Below, piece after piece: positions 13,861 to 21,661 of a stretch of DNA of 30,246 nucleotides. How positions within the stretch are numbered: position 1 is the first letter of the stretch; each line of letters begins with the position of its first letter. The stretch spans positions 1 through 30,246 of the forward strand of contig JBBDZP010000029.1 of NCBI GenBank assembly GCA_040900105.1, in the 5' to 3' direction. The notes beneath the pieces were generated by a model. That model was not told where the DNA came from and ran no database searches. It saw nothing but the letters and a program-made list of their open reading frames with translations. The position numbers were made by a program, and so were the translations under genes. This stretch comes from JACPDD01 sp040900105 (GTDB taxonomy: Bacteria > Patescibacteriota > Microgenomatia > Levybacterales > UBA12049).

Positions 13861-15411
13861 TTACTTATTTAGTATAACCGAAACCACCGCCTTTTTGCCA
13901 ATCAGCTCGCTTGAAACTTTTTCCAAAACTTCTAAGGTTTCTTTCTCTTCCAATCTTTCCTTATGGAATTTATATTTTGTGGCGATTGTTACTTTATTAC
14001 CGTCTATCTCCGCGCTGCATCCCCGTAAAACTCCGGCAATTGAATGATTATGGGATTTCACTTCTTCGATTAGCTCCTGGAAAAAACTTTTGGCTCCGCT
14101 TGTACGCTGCTCTATTGATGTTTGTCTCCCCCTATCCAACCCCTCAGGAGTGAGGGTAGGCTGTCCATTTGCAGATGAACTGAAAGCCGGTTTAGTATTT
14201 TTGGAAGATTGGCTTTGGGACAGGCTTTCACTTAGCGAGCGAGAAGAATCTGGCTTTTCAGAAATTGCTGGGCGAGCGTCATCTGCAACATGCGGCAGGC
14301 TGCCCGAGCTCTCATTCTGGCAGTATTCTATTATTGCCATCTCAATGGGCAACTGCGGAATCACCGAATATTTTAGCTGCGGATAATATTTGCTTAAAAG
14401 CTCTACTAGTCTTTTTATTTCATCCGAACTAAATCCCGCTGCCGGAGCTGATGAGGTTACGTTAAATTGAAACAAAAGTATTTTATGGAGTGCCTCCATG
14501 AGCTGGTCCGTAAAATGCTTCATATCTATTCCCTGCTTGGAAATTTCATTAATCAACTTAAGTGCTCCCTTAATATTTTTTGCGGAAACTTCTTTTAGTA
14601 AATCCTCAATTAACCTACCAAGACTAGAAACTTTATAGCTGCTTTCCAGAAGATCCTTTGTAATCTTTTTACCATTTGCAGCTTGCGCAAGCTCTTCAAG
14701 TATTTTTGTTCCATCCCTAAAACTCCCATCGGACAAACCAGCAATGCTTAAAAGTACTTCTTTATCAACCTTTAAATCTTCTCCCTTTGCAATTCTTTGA
14801 AAAGCCCGCACTAGCTCCTCCGTTGTTGCTTTATTAAAAGTTATGTGCACGCAACGGGAAACTATAGTTGGCGGGACTTTTTGCGGCTCTGTTGTACAAA
14901 GAATAAAAAGTGCGTGGGCCGGCGGCTCCTCAAGAGTTTTCAAAAGGGCATCAAATGCCTCCTGCGTTAACATGTGAACCTCATCAATTATGTAAACTTT
15001 TTTGGCAGACCTCATTGGAGCAAGCCTTATCTTCTCTCTTAAATCTCTTATTTCATCTATTCCCCTATTTGAGGCCGCATCAATTTCCAAAACGTCAAAA
15101 TTTCTGCCTTCGGTTATCGAGACACACTGCTCACACTTATTGCATGGCTCAATCGAGCCAACCGTTAACTTCTGACTGCTAACTTCTGACTTGTTAGTTG
15201 TTAGTTGTTTCTTGTTAGAAGTTCTACCAGTGCAATTAACAATTTTGGCAACAATTCTTGCTGTTGATGTTTTTCCTAATCCTTTAGGTCCTGTAAAAAG
15301 GAACGCGTGGGAAATTTCTTTTGCGGAAAGGACAGAGAAAAGCTTACTCCTTACTTGTTCGCTGTCTAAATCTTCAATTTTCTGCGGTCTGTATTTTCTG
15401 TAAAAAACCAT
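13861..15411 (-). CDS. dnaX: DNA polymerase III subunit gamma/tau
   Basis: Clamp-loader ATPase. The 516-aa protein has Walker A GPKGLGKTST (41-50), the zinc-binding cysteines Cys60, 90, 93 and 96, Walker B IIDEVHML (141-148), sensor 1 region LCTTEPQK, and domain III to about 365. A Ser-rich linker follows, then a C-terminal domain of about 90 residues. Between Cys60 and Cys90 there are roughly 24 extra residues (62-85), encoded by repeat words of the ACTTCTGACTGCTA/TTGTTAG type, in the loop of the zinc finger. It is first in dnaX-ybaB-prs-recR. Confidence 0.97.
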   Translation of the reverse strand: MVFYRKYRPQKIEDLDSEQVRSKLFSVLSAKEISHAFLFTGPKGLGKTSTARIVAKIVNCTGRTSNKKQLTTNKSEVSSQKLTVGSIEPCNKCEQCVSITEGRNFDVLEIDAASNRGIDEIRDLREKIRLAPMRSAKKVYIIDEVHMLTQEAFDALLKTLEEPPAHALFILCTTEPQKVPPTIVSRCVHITFNKATTEELVRAFQRIAKGEDLKVDKEVLLSIAGLSDGSFRDGTKILEELAQAANGKKITKDLLESSYKVSSLGRLIEDLLKEVSAKNIKGALKLINEISKQGIDMKHFTDQLMEALHKILLFQFNVTSSAPAAGFSSDEIKRLVELLSKYYPQLKYSVIPQLPIEMAIIEYCQNESSGSLPHVADDARPAISEKPDSSRSLSESLSQSQSSKNTKPAFSSSANGQPTLTPEGLDRGRQTSIEQRTSGAKSFFQELIEEVKSHNHSIAGVLRGCSAEIDGNKVTIATKYKFHKERLEEKETLEVLEKVSSELIGKKAVVSVILNK

Positions 15412-15483
15412 AGCTGAAAATTTCTAAGTTCTAATTACTAATTTCTAATCAAATCCCAACTCCCTAATTTCTAAATTTTAAAA

Positions 15484-15520
15484 AATTATTTAGGTTAATT
15501 AGGTCAATTAGGTTAATTTA
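15484..15520. repeat. Short tandem word repeat between dnaX and ybeY
   Basis: Three copies of a TTAGGTTAATT/TTAGGTCAATT word reach into the stop codon of ybeY. Bases 15425-15480 hold a second set (TAATTACTAATTTCTAAT). Such words recur in other gaps: near 9950, 12003, 16640 and 21045. Confidence 0.6.
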
Positions 15521-15907
15521 CTCGTGGTGTAACCCCAGTAGGTGTTCAAGCCCGTGTATTACAAGCTCATCCACCTTATCATCCACCAAAACTTCATCTC
15601 TTGCCGCTTCTCTTATAACTTCAGGATATGAAAGGACAATGTCCCCAAGTCTTAAAACACCATCCTTTGGCGCAACAACGGAATCGCCTTCTGCCATAGA
15701 GAACGAAAGAATATTTCTGGTTTTATCTTCCCCTTTATATTTTTGGGAAAGAGCGCGCATTTTTCTGTCTCCAACAACTGCAACAGAAACTTCCATTTCG
15801 CCCACAACTTCATGCTTTGAAAGCACACCCTGAATGGTATTTTTTATTCTTTTCCTGTCAACTTTATACCTGCTCTCAACAAAAATAGGAACATTTACGT
15901 AAGCCAT
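15518..15907 (-). CDS. ybeY: Endoribonuclease YbeY (rRNA maturation factor)
   Basis: Metal-dependent RNase needed for 16S rRNA maturation and ribosome quality control. The 129-aa protein ends with the zinc motif HGLEHLLGLHHE (His118, His122, His128, pattern H-x3-H-x5-H) and has the conserved DKTRNILSF (61-69, with LSF) and GDIVLSYP segments. It starts 3 nt after rpsU, so the two are co-transcribed. The stop codon falls in a short tandem repeat that truncates the usual tail right after the motif. Confidence 0.95.
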   Translation of the reverse strand: MAYVNVPIFVESRYKVDRKRIKNTIQGVLSKHEVVGEMEVSVAVVGDRKMRALSQKYKGEDKTRNILSFSMAEGDSVVAPKDGVLRLGDIVLSYPEVIREAARDEVLVDDKVDELVIHGLEHLLGLHHE

Positions 15908-15910
15908 AGA

Positions 15911-16093
15911 TTATGCCCAGACTTTTTTAACACGTCTGGCGTCCTCCTGCTTTTGTTTTCGGGCAAGTGAGGGCTTAAGATAAAATTCTCTTCTTTTAGC
16001 TTCCTGAATTATACCTTCATTCATAACTTTTTTTGAAAATTTACGAATTAAAGATTCATCACTCTCACCTGGCATTTTTTTAACCATTACCAT
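15911..16093 (-). CDS. rpsU: Small ribosomal subunit protein bS21
   Basis: A 60-aa basic protein with the bS21 pattern: ESDESLIRKFSKKVMNEGI, then EAKRREFYLKPS and a Lys/Arg-rich end. bS21 binds the 30S platform near the anti-Shine-Dalgarno. A G-rich Shine-Dalgarno (AAGGGGGG, 16107-16114 on the minus strand) lies about 13 nt before the ATG at 16093; a second in-frame ATG at 16087 is possible. A long hairpin abuts the Shine-Dalgarno. It heads a rpsU-ybeY unit. Confidence 0.93.
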   Translation of the reverse strand: MVMVKKMPGESDESLIRKFSKKVMNEGIIQEAKRREFYLKPSLARKQKQEDARRVKKVWA

Positions 16094-16106
16094 AATAAAT
16101 AAAACA

Positions 16107-16246
16107 CCCCCCTTAGAAATTCTTAACGAACTTTAGTGAGTTCTAGAATTTCTTAGGCCCTGCCGATAAAGCGCAGCAAGAGGCGTGAACGAATAGTTCT
16201 GAAAAGCCGAATGCTAAGCTTAGGCGGGCTTTGCTCATCTATTATA
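16107..16246 (-). promoter_or_regulatory. Promoter and structured leader of rpsU-ybeY
   Basis: A minus-strand TATAAT (16241-16246; weak -35) would start an RNA leader of about 140 nt. Near its end a 39-nt hairpin (16115-16153: 9-bp stem AGAAATTCT/AGAATTTCT, internal loop, 5-bp stem GAACT/AGTTC) directly abuts the Shine-Dalgarno at 16107-16114. Further upstream CTGC...GCAG and AAGCC...GGCTT can pair. Translational control of rpsU is a reasonable inference. Confidence 0.5.
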
Positions 16247-16277
16247 CCCTAAGCCGATAAGATAGAAAAGGGGCTTG

Positions 16278-16610
16278 CTACATTTGCGCGGATTTTCCAA
16301 GGGGACCGGTTACATGAAGATGCAGGTGATCAATTATCTGCGCTCCCCCACCATTTATAACTATTCTGTATCCTTTGTTTTTTATCCCTTTTTTGTCAAC
16401 CATTTCTTGAGCAATAGTTCTCATCTTATCCCAAAGCTTTGAATCATCAAGAGTATTAAAATCTTCAATATGTGCTTTTGGGACTACCAAAATATGAATT
16501 GGCGCAAGTGGGTTTATGTCATCAAAAACCATAACATCTTTGTCTTCATATCCAAATTTTTTGGGGATGTCTCCTTTTGCAATTTTACAGAAAACACAAG
16601 AATTATTCAT
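16278..16610 (-). CDS. HIT-family (HINT-type) nucleotide hydrolase
   Basis: Histidine-triad proteins cleave nucleoside phosphoramidates or related AMP derivatives. The 110-aa protein has the CVFCKIAKGDIP start with two cysteines (Cys5, Cys8), the VFDDINPLAPIHILVVPKAHI block and the triad HLHLHV (His95, His97, His99) preceded by GGGAQIID. Length and motifs are typical of HINT. It lies upstream of rpsU on the same strand but is separated from it by 184 nt with its own promoter. Bases 16611-16706 upstream hold only AATCATTAAT-type words and a small GACTAT/ATAGTC hairpin. Confidence 0.93.
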   Translation of the reverse strand: MNNSCVFCKIAKGDIPKKFGYEDKDVMVFDDINPLAPIHILVVPKAHIEDFNTLDDSKLWDKMRTIAQEMVDKKGIKNKGYRIVINGGGAQIIDHLHLHVTGPLGKSAQM

Positions 16611-16706
16611 TGTCTGGCTTCACTCACTGCTACATAGTTCAATCATTAATAATTTAGCAATGCAACAATTGAGCAATTTCCTAACGACTATACGATAGTC
16701 TACTTA

Positions 16707-17606
16707 CTAGATTTTTTCAAGAACAGAAATTATTTCGGTTAAGCTTAATTTTGTTGGCCGCATTTTTGGGTTTTTAACAGAACCGTTTAGAAGCATTCTC
16801 TTGCTGATATGCAAAAACCATGTAGCGTCCGGGTCAATTTTTTTGAACTGTTCATAAGCCAAAGTTAAATCAATGTCTGAATCCGGATTTGCTTTTATTC
16901 TCACATACCCTTTTCTTGGATCCTTCCTTGCCACCAGGACATGCCCCATTTTTTGTGCGAGTTTTATAACTGTGTCATTTAAAGTTTCAAATCCGATTGC
17001 CTTACCAAATCGAGTTTTAAATTCTTTTCCGTTTGTTTTAATTTCCTGCTCCGCCCAAATTCTGTTCTCAAACTCATGTAAGAGCGCGTCAAGATTTTGC
17101 ATTACAAACTCTACGTAAAACGCGTCATTGCCGGGTTTTTGAAGCTTGAGTCCGTCCAGAATATTTACAAGAGAAAATTCGTGATAATCTGCCATTGCAT
17201 CCTTCCAAAAAACCTCCTTAAAGTGATCTACGTCTACTACAACTTTTACAATTCTTGAAATAGCTTCAATCTTATCTCTTACTCTTTCAGACTTCTGGTT
17301 CTTAAAGTTATCGCTTTCTTTTTTGACGTAGTCCCAAGTAAGACTTGCCCCGCAAACTTTATCCGACTGCGTCTGATGATGATCAAGCGGACCAAGCCCA
17401 GTATCAACATGAACTACCTCATTTTCTCCAATTGTCTCAATTGGAGACTGGAGATTTGAGATTGGAGATTGGAGATTTGAGATTCGTTCCCCAGCGGGGA
17501 CGAATCGAACATTCGCCTCTTCCCATCCCGGTAAATACCTTTTTAAAAGCCAGACGGAAGTTATGGCATCCATATCCGGAGAACTATGCGTGACAACAAT
17601 TTTCAT
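16707..17606 (-). CDS. DHH-superfamily phosphoesterase-like protein
   Basis: The 299-aa protein starts MKIVVTHSSPDMDAITSVWLL, matching motif I of DHH phosphoesterases (HxxPDxDAxxS), and has VVHVDTGLGPLDHHQT (64-79) with the name-giving DHH. A VVVDVDHF segment may provide further metal ligands. The C-terminal half is not a recognisable DHHA1 domain, so the substrate is unknown; family members cleave nano-RNA, c-di-AMP or pyrophosphate. Residues 42-56 (SNLQSPI twice) are an in-frame tandem repeat of short DNA words. TATAAT 7 nt before the ATG indicates a near-leaderless start. Confidence 0.7.
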   Translation of the reverse strand: MKIVVTHSSPDMDAITSVWLLKRYLPGWEEANVRFVPAGERISNLQSPISNLQSPIETIGENEVVHVDTGLGPLDHHQTQSDKVCGASLTWDYVKKESDNFKNQKSERVRDKIEAISRIVKVVVDVDHFKEVFWKDAMADYHEFSLVNILDGLKLQKPGNDAFYVEFVMQNLDALLHEFENRIWAEQEIKTNGKEFKTRFGKAIGFETLNDTVIKLAQKMGHVLVARKDPRKGYVRIKANPDSDIDLTLAYEQFKKIDPDATWFLHISKRMLLNGSVKNPKMRPTKLSLTEIISVLEKI

Positions 17607-17613
17607 AACTTGT

Positions 17614-17619
17614 ATTATA
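17614..17619 (-). promoter_or_regulatory. -10 box of the DHH gene, near-leaderless start
   Basis: Minus-strand TATAAT ending 7 nt before the ATG at 17606. Directly upstream is the GC-rich motif GCGCGGGGAG (17629-17638, plus-strand sense), also found just upstream of cysS. Confidence 0.5.
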
Positions 17620-17628
17620 TTCTAATAA

Positions 17629-17834
17629 GCGCGGGGAGTCCACACAATTTTGCAGCTAATTTCATTCTTGCCTTGAAGCATTAGGACGTTAAGCTTTTAC
17701 GAAACGAGTTATCAGGGGAATTCCTCGCAAACTTGTCGAGGAAGGGGTGAAATCCCCCGATAAAACGAGCGGAGTAAAAATAGTCCGGCTTGACTGGCAA
17801 GAGAGCTTTTGTTTCTTTTCGCGGAGAAAAGAAA
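17629..17834. other. Structured non-coding intergenic element
   Basis: The 281-nt gap between divergent genes has no ORF but strong nested pairing: TCTTGCC (17666-17672) with GGCAAGA (17796-17802); TTATCAGGGG (17709-17718) with CCCCCGATAA (17754-17763, one mismatch); TCCTCG (17722-17727) with CGAGGA (17737-17742). A separate 9-bp hairpin TTTCTTTTC/GAAAAGAAA (17812-17834) follows. No known RNA family is recognised. It may be a small RNA, a leader, or a decayed palindromic element. Confidence 0.45.
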
Positions 17835-17844
17835 AAAAACGGGC

Positions 17845-17875
17845 TTGACAAAAATAACCTAAAAAAGGCTATAAT
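17845..17875 (+). promoter_or_regulatory. Promoter of the Pro-rich membrane protein gene at 17888
   Basis: Consensus TTGACA (17845-17850) and TATAAT (17870-17875), with a rather long 19-bp spacer, 12 nt before the ATG. Confidence 0.65.
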
Positions 17876-17887
17876 AAATTACTGCCT

Positions 17888-18286
17888 ATGGATAAACAGC
17901 TTGCAGGTCTAGACCCAAAAATACAGGAAACATATCAGCGGGTAATGAATACTCCTACACCAGTCCCGCCTGCGACTACAGCACCATCCCCAGCTGCCAA
18001 TCCTATTCCTGCTGCAGAGCAGCCTCAAGTTTTTACACCCCAACAGGCAACGCCAGCTCCTCCGCCCGTTGAATCCGCCAATGATGGAAAAAAAGAGGAT
18101 GTTGTAACAATCCAGGCTCCTGAAACTTCAACAGTCAATGCCACAAATTCACAAGTGTTTAGTTCTAAAAAAAGAGCAGGAAAACTCTCGCCTATTATTA
18201 TGATCATGGGAATAGCAGTTTTCTTTGCAGTCTACACTCTTGTATGGGTCAAGGTCCTTGGAGCCACCCTACCATTCCTTCCTTAG
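17888..18286 (+). CDS. Pro/Ala-rich protein with a C-terminal membrane anchor
   Basis: The 132-aa protein begins with a short charged helix (LDPKIQETYQRV), continues with about 80 residues rich in Pro, Ala, Thr and Gln, then a Lys/Arg cluster (SSKKRAGK) and one membrane helix (about 102-128). With only a few residues after it, this is a tail-anchored protein whose Pro-rich region should be cytoplasmic. Function is unknown; the 158-aa protein at 8773 has a similar Pro-rich cytoplasmic part. The stop overlaps the stop of proS. Consensus promoter boxes support expression. Confidence 0.75.
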   Translation: MDKQLAGLDPKIQETYQRVMNTPTPVPPATTAPSPAANPIPAAEQPQVFTPQQATPAPPPVESANDGKKEDVVTIQAPETSTVNATNSQVFSSKKRAGKLSPIIMIMGIAVFFAVYTLVWVKVLGATLPFLP

Positions 18287-19527
18287 CAGCAGTCTTCACA
18301 AAAGTAAGCTAGAACGTCGTCAATTCCCATTACTTTTGATTCCTTTTCGCGTCTGTGTTTTGCTTCAATTTTGCCTTTTCCAAGCTTTGCGGAAACAACC
18401 AAACGAACAGGAATGCCTATAAGATCCGCGTCTGCAAATTTCTGTCCGGCCGACGCATTTTCCCGCTCATCCCAAAGCACCTCAACCCCGGCCTCTGTTA
18501 ACTTTTCATAAACTTCCTTTGCCCAAGGCTCGGTTCCGGGATCTTCTATATGAACGAGATGGGCTTGGTATGGAGAGACTTCCTTTGGCCAAATAATGCC
18601 CTTGTCATCATGGCTTACCTCTACAATTGCTCCCATTACGCGGGTTATCCCCAAGCCATAACATCCCATCATTACATATTTTTCCTCTCCGTTTTTGTTT
18701 TTAAATTTAAGCCCGAAAGCCTTTGAGAATTTGTCAGATAATGGGAAAATATTCCCAGCCTCTATTGTTTTGACTTTTTTAAGCGGCCCGTGCCCCAGGT
18801 CACACTGTTTTCCTTCTGCTACCTTTGCAATTTCCGAATTTTCGGAAAAATCTCCACAGGGGCAATAAATAATTTCATCTTCCCCTGCTTCCGTTATTAC
18901 CTGATATTCGTGAGAAAAATCGGAAAATGTTCCTCCGCTTGCTTTTGTTTCAATTGCATCAAGTCCCAGTCTTCCAAAAATAGCTTTGTAAGCTGTTTTC
19001 ATTTTTTCGTAATAGTCGTTCATGTCTTCTTCCGTCTCGTGGAATGAATAAAAGTCTTTCATTAAAAATTCCCGCCCTCTTAGAATTCCAGCCTTTGCCC
19101 TTGCTTCATCCCTAAATTTTGTCTGGATTTGATAAAGATATACGGGTAAATCTTTGTAAGATAAAATAAATTCTTGTGCCAGAGGGACCAGAACTTCTTC
19201 ATGGGTTGGGCCCAATGCATATTCTTTTTCAAATTGACTCGCAAGCTTAAAAAGTGCATCAAAGCTATTCCACCGTCCGGACTTCTGCCAACTTTCTTTA
19301 TTCTGAAGGGCGGAGAGGAGAATTTCCTGTCCGCCGACTTTATTCATTTCTTCGCGGACTATGTTTGAAATCTTATTGACAACACGAAGTCCGAGTGGCA
19401 AAAAATTATAAACCCCAGCAACTTCTTTTCTTATAAATCCGCCCTGTGTTAGAAGTCTCGCATTTACAGAAGGCTCATCTTTTGGCGCATCCTTTGTAGT
19501 TTTCCCAAATAATTTCGAGTATCTCAT
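18283..19527 (-). CDS. proS: Prolyl-tRNA synthetase, short form without the INS editing domain
   Basis: Charges tRNA-Pro. Class II motifs are clear: GVYNFLPLG (motif 1 region), TKFRDEARAKAGILRGREFLM split around motif 2 (RxE), and GCYGLGITRVMGAI (motif 3), followed by the HGTP anticodon-binding domain to FCEDCC at the end. At 414 aa it is far shorter than E. coli ProRS (572); the roughly 180-residue INS domain, which hydrolyses Ala-tRNA-Pro, is replaced by a short linker with a CPC...C cluster. Editing must be absent or supplied in trans. It converges with the 17888 gene, stops overlapping. Confidence 0.96.
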   Translation of the reverse strand: MRYSKLFGKTTKDAPKDEPSVNARLLTQGGFIRKEVAGVYNFLPLGLRVVNKISNIVREEMNKVGGQEILLSALQNKESWQKSGRWNSFDALFKLASQFEKEYALGPTHEEVLVPLAQEFILSYKDLPVYLYQIQTKFRDEARAKAGILRGREFLMKDFYSFHETEEDMNDYYEKMKTAYKAIFGRLGLDAIETKASGGTFSDFSHEYQVITEAGEDEIIYCPCGDFSENSEIAKVAEGKQCDLGHGPLKKVKTIEAGNIFPLSDKFSKAFGLKFKNKNGEEKYVMMGCYGLGITRVMGAIVEVSHDDKGIIWPKEVSPYQAHLVHIEDPGTEPWAKEVYEKLTEAGVEVLWDERENASAGQKFADADLIGIPVRLVVSAKLGKGKIEAKHRREKESKVMGIDDVLAYFCEDCC

Positions 19528-19604
19528 AATTTACCCTGAGGCAAAGCCGAAGAGCATGAGAAGAGTATATCACTTTTCAAAAAAATCTTGTATAATCTTT
19601 TCTT

Positions 19605-19925
19605 ATGGCAATGCAGGAAAAAGATATGGATTTTGAGCGAAACGCTTCAGCAATCAAAAGGATCGATCCTAGAAAATCGTCATTAGAGAATTTAGCACAG
19701 CTTGCACAAGCATGTATTTTTGGGCCTGAAAGAAACCTCTCCATCTCAATATGCAGAGGAAAAATCAAGGTTAAAATTCCTATTCCAGAAGCCTTGGCAA
19801 TAGTACCCTTAAATAAACAGCGAGGCTTAGTTTCGGTAATTGCTTGTGCGATGTATGACGCTGACACAGTTACAATAATAAAAGCGGCATCTAATTTTGA
19901 CAATCCACCCTTAATGAATAACTGA
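19605..19925 (+). CDS. Hypothetical protein, 106 aa
   Basis: Not recognised. It is a small soluble protein with a mixed alpha/beta look: an N-terminal charged part, a helix (LENLAQLAQACIF), then strands (ISICRGKIKVKIPI) and a hydrophobic helix around LVSVIACAMYDA. TATAAT at 19591-19596 lies 8 nt before the ATG, like other near-leaderless genes here, which favours this frame over the opposite-strand ORF covering the same bases. It ends 3 nt from the convergent protease gene. Confidence 0.55.
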   Translation: MAMQEKDMDFERNASAIKRIDPRKSSLENLAQLAQACIFGPERNLSISICRGKIKVKIPIPEALAIVPLNKQRGLVSVIACAMYDADTVTIIKAASNFDNPPLMNN

Positions 19926-19928
19926 GTT

Positions 19929-21029
19929 TTATTTAGGTAAAAGAGGGACTCCGCTTATAAGACGTGTTATATCGTGGAATGTAATAAGCGCGATTAACCC
20001 CAGAAGCAGGACCATTCCGGCGGCGTGCGCGTAGCCTTCATATTTCTGGCTTACTTTTTTACGGGTAACCATTTCTATCAAGATAAAAAATAGCCTTCCT
20101 CCATCAAGCGCGGGAATTGGCAAAATATTCAAAACTGCAAGGTTTAGAGAAAGAATAGAGACCAAAGACAAAACCGCCATTGGCCCTACCTGCACAAATT
20201 GCCCTGTAAGTTGAGCTATTCCTACAGGCCCCGCAACTCCCTGGGGAACTTGTGCTTTTGTAACCAGCTGGAAAATCGTTGTGCCAAGACTTGAGGCAAT
20301 CATCCAAGAAGTTTTTAATGATTCCGCTAGTCCTATGACCGGCGCCTGATACCACGGGTACTTTTTTATTGCGATATTTGTGGCAACGCTTACTCCCATT
20401 GGTCCTTGCCCCGCGGGATACTGCTTGCGCGGAGTGAGTGAAAGTTCTTTGGTTTCTCCATTTTCCTTTTCCACGGCTACTCTAAGCTCCTCCCCCAAAT
20501 GCTGCTTGGTGTAGTCCGTTAGCTGCGTTGGACTTTTGATGAAAACGTCATTTACAGAAACGACTACATCCCCCTCTGAAAGGCCGGCCTGCTCTGCAGG
20601 AGAAGAAGGAGAAACGCCTGCAACAATTACCTTGTCTCCGGCAACAGGAACTCCCGCAACTCCAAAAAGGTAAGAAATAATTACCGTCGCAAGAATAAAG
20701 TTCATCACCACTCCCGCAACAATAACAAGAGCTCTTTGCCAAGCGGGTCTTGCAAAAAATGCTCGCCCGATATCTTTCACCGGATGCTGTGATTTACCAA
20801 CTTTTCCTCCACCCGCACTGTCTTCCCCATAAAGCTTGACAAAGCCTCCAATTGGAAGCCAATTTACAGAATAGATGGTCTCTCCTCTTTTTATACCAAA
20901 TATCCTTGGCGGAATTCCAAAACCAAATTCCTCAACTTTTATTCCCAGCTTTTTTGCAACAAAAAAATGCCCGGCCTCATGTATGAGAACAAGCACTGTC
21001 AAAATCAATATGAAAATTAAAATCTCCAT
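19929..21029 (-). CDS. rseP: Site-2 membrane metalloprotease of the RseP/RasP type
   Basis: Intramembrane zinc protease that cuts membrane-bound substrates, such as anti-sigma factors and signal-peptide remnants. From ATG 21029 it is 366 aa. The HEAGH zinc motif (17-21) is in the first membrane helix, followed by GFGIPPRIFG and VNWLPIGGFVKLYGED, a second membrane segment, one PDZ domain (about 110-190) and the NILPIPALDGGRL motif supplying the third ligand. A longer frame from 21077 adds 16 residues encoded by intergenic repeats and is rejected. It is the last gene after rpsB-tsf-frr, a common bacterial neighbourhood. Confidence 0.95.
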   Translation of the reverse strand: MEILIFILILTVLVLIHEAGHFFVAKKLGIKVEEFGFGIPPRIFGIKRGETIYSVNWLPIGGFVKLYGEDSAGGGKVGKSQHPVKDIGRAFFARPAWQRALVIVAGVVMNFILATVIISYLFGVAGVPVAGDKVIVAGVSPSSPAEQAGLSEGDVVVSVNDVFIKSPTQLTDYTKQHLGEELRVAVEKENGETKELSLTPRKQYPAGQGPMGVSVATNIAIKKYPWYQAPVIGLAESLKTSWMIASSLGTTIFQLVTKAQVPQGVAGPVGIAQLTGQFVQVGPMAVLSLVSILSLNLAVLNILPIPALDGGRLFFILIEMVTRKKVSQKYEGYAHAAGMVLLLGLIALITFHDITRLISGVPLLPK

Positions 21030-21045
21030 GACAACAAATTTCGCT

Positions 21046-21100
21046 AAGAAACAATGAGCGAGCAAGGCTCGCAACAATGAAACAATTTAACAATGATTCC
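21046..21100. repeat. AACAATG words around a perfect hairpin
   Basis: GCGAGC-AAG-GCTCGC (21058-21072) is a perfect 6-bp stem, flanked by several AACAATG/AACAATT words. It lies between frr and rseP. There is no T-tract, so it is not a standard terminator. Confidence 0.55.
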
Positions 21101-21661
21101 CTAAATTTGCATTAATTCTTCTTCTTTGCGCTTCCCCATTTCATCAATTTGTGAAATTGTGTCATCTGTTACTTTCTGAATTTCCTTTTCTAGCCGGCTC
21201 ATATCATCTTCGCCAATTGTTTTATCATTATACTGCTTTTTAACTTCCTCCATTGCCTCATGTCTTGCCTGACGGACCATAATCTTACCATTCTCAAGCT
21301 TCTGCTTCATAAGCTTTATAAGCTCCTGCCTTCTCTCCTCGGAAAGCATTGGAATTGCAATTCTTATGAGTTGCCCGTCAATTACCGGATTTAGGCCGGA
21401 GCCGGAGTCTACGATTCCTTTTTGGATTTCACCAATAATAGAACCGTCAAAAGGAGTAACTGCTAAGGTGTGGGGATCTGTTGCGGAAATGGTTGCAAGC
21501 TCCATTACTTTGAGTCTTGCGCTGCCGCCGTAAGCCGAAATTACAATGTTTTCAACAAGAGACGGCGCTGCCCGGCCGGTTCTTACAGTTGCTAAATCTG
21601 AACGTAGCATGTCCAAAACCTTCTGCATCTTCTCCCGCGTTTGGGATGTTAAATCATTCAT
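21101..21661 (-). CDS. frr: Ribosome recycling factor
   Basis: Splits post-termination ribosomes together with EF-G. The 186-aa length is exactly typical. Hallmarks: REKMQKVLDMLRSDLATVRTGRAAPSLV divided between the first helix and the RTGRA motif, the VTPFDGSIIGEIQKGI segment, PMLSEERRQELIK, and a final helix ending in a Glu/Lys-rich tail. Its ATG overlaps the stop of the upstream 110-aa gene by 4 nt (ATGA), showing translational coupling. Confidence 0.97.
   Translation of the reverse strand: MNDLTSQTREKMQKVLDMLRSDLATVRTGRAAPSLVENIVISAYGGSARLKVMELATISATDPHTLAVTPFDGSIIGEIQKGIVDSGSGLNPVIDGQLIRIAIPMLSEERRQELIKLMKQKLENGKIMVRQARHEAMEEVKKQYNDKTIGEDDMSRLEKEIQKVTDDTISQIDEMGKRKEEELMQI

Noticed and set aside
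17436..17486. CRISPR-like repeat in the DHH gene
   Set aside because: The units are 7-21 bp tandem words without spacers, and they are translated in frame.
17480..17520. A tRNA T-arm-like sequence (GTTCGATTC next to CCCCGC) on the minus strand
   Set aside because: It lies in the coding frame of the DHH gene; no acceptor, D or anticodon arms can be formed around it.
19577..19903. Minus-strand ORF of 108 aa opposite the 19605 gene
   Set aside because: Composition is like an antisense shadow and it lacks start signals; the plus frame has TATAAT 8 nt before ATG.
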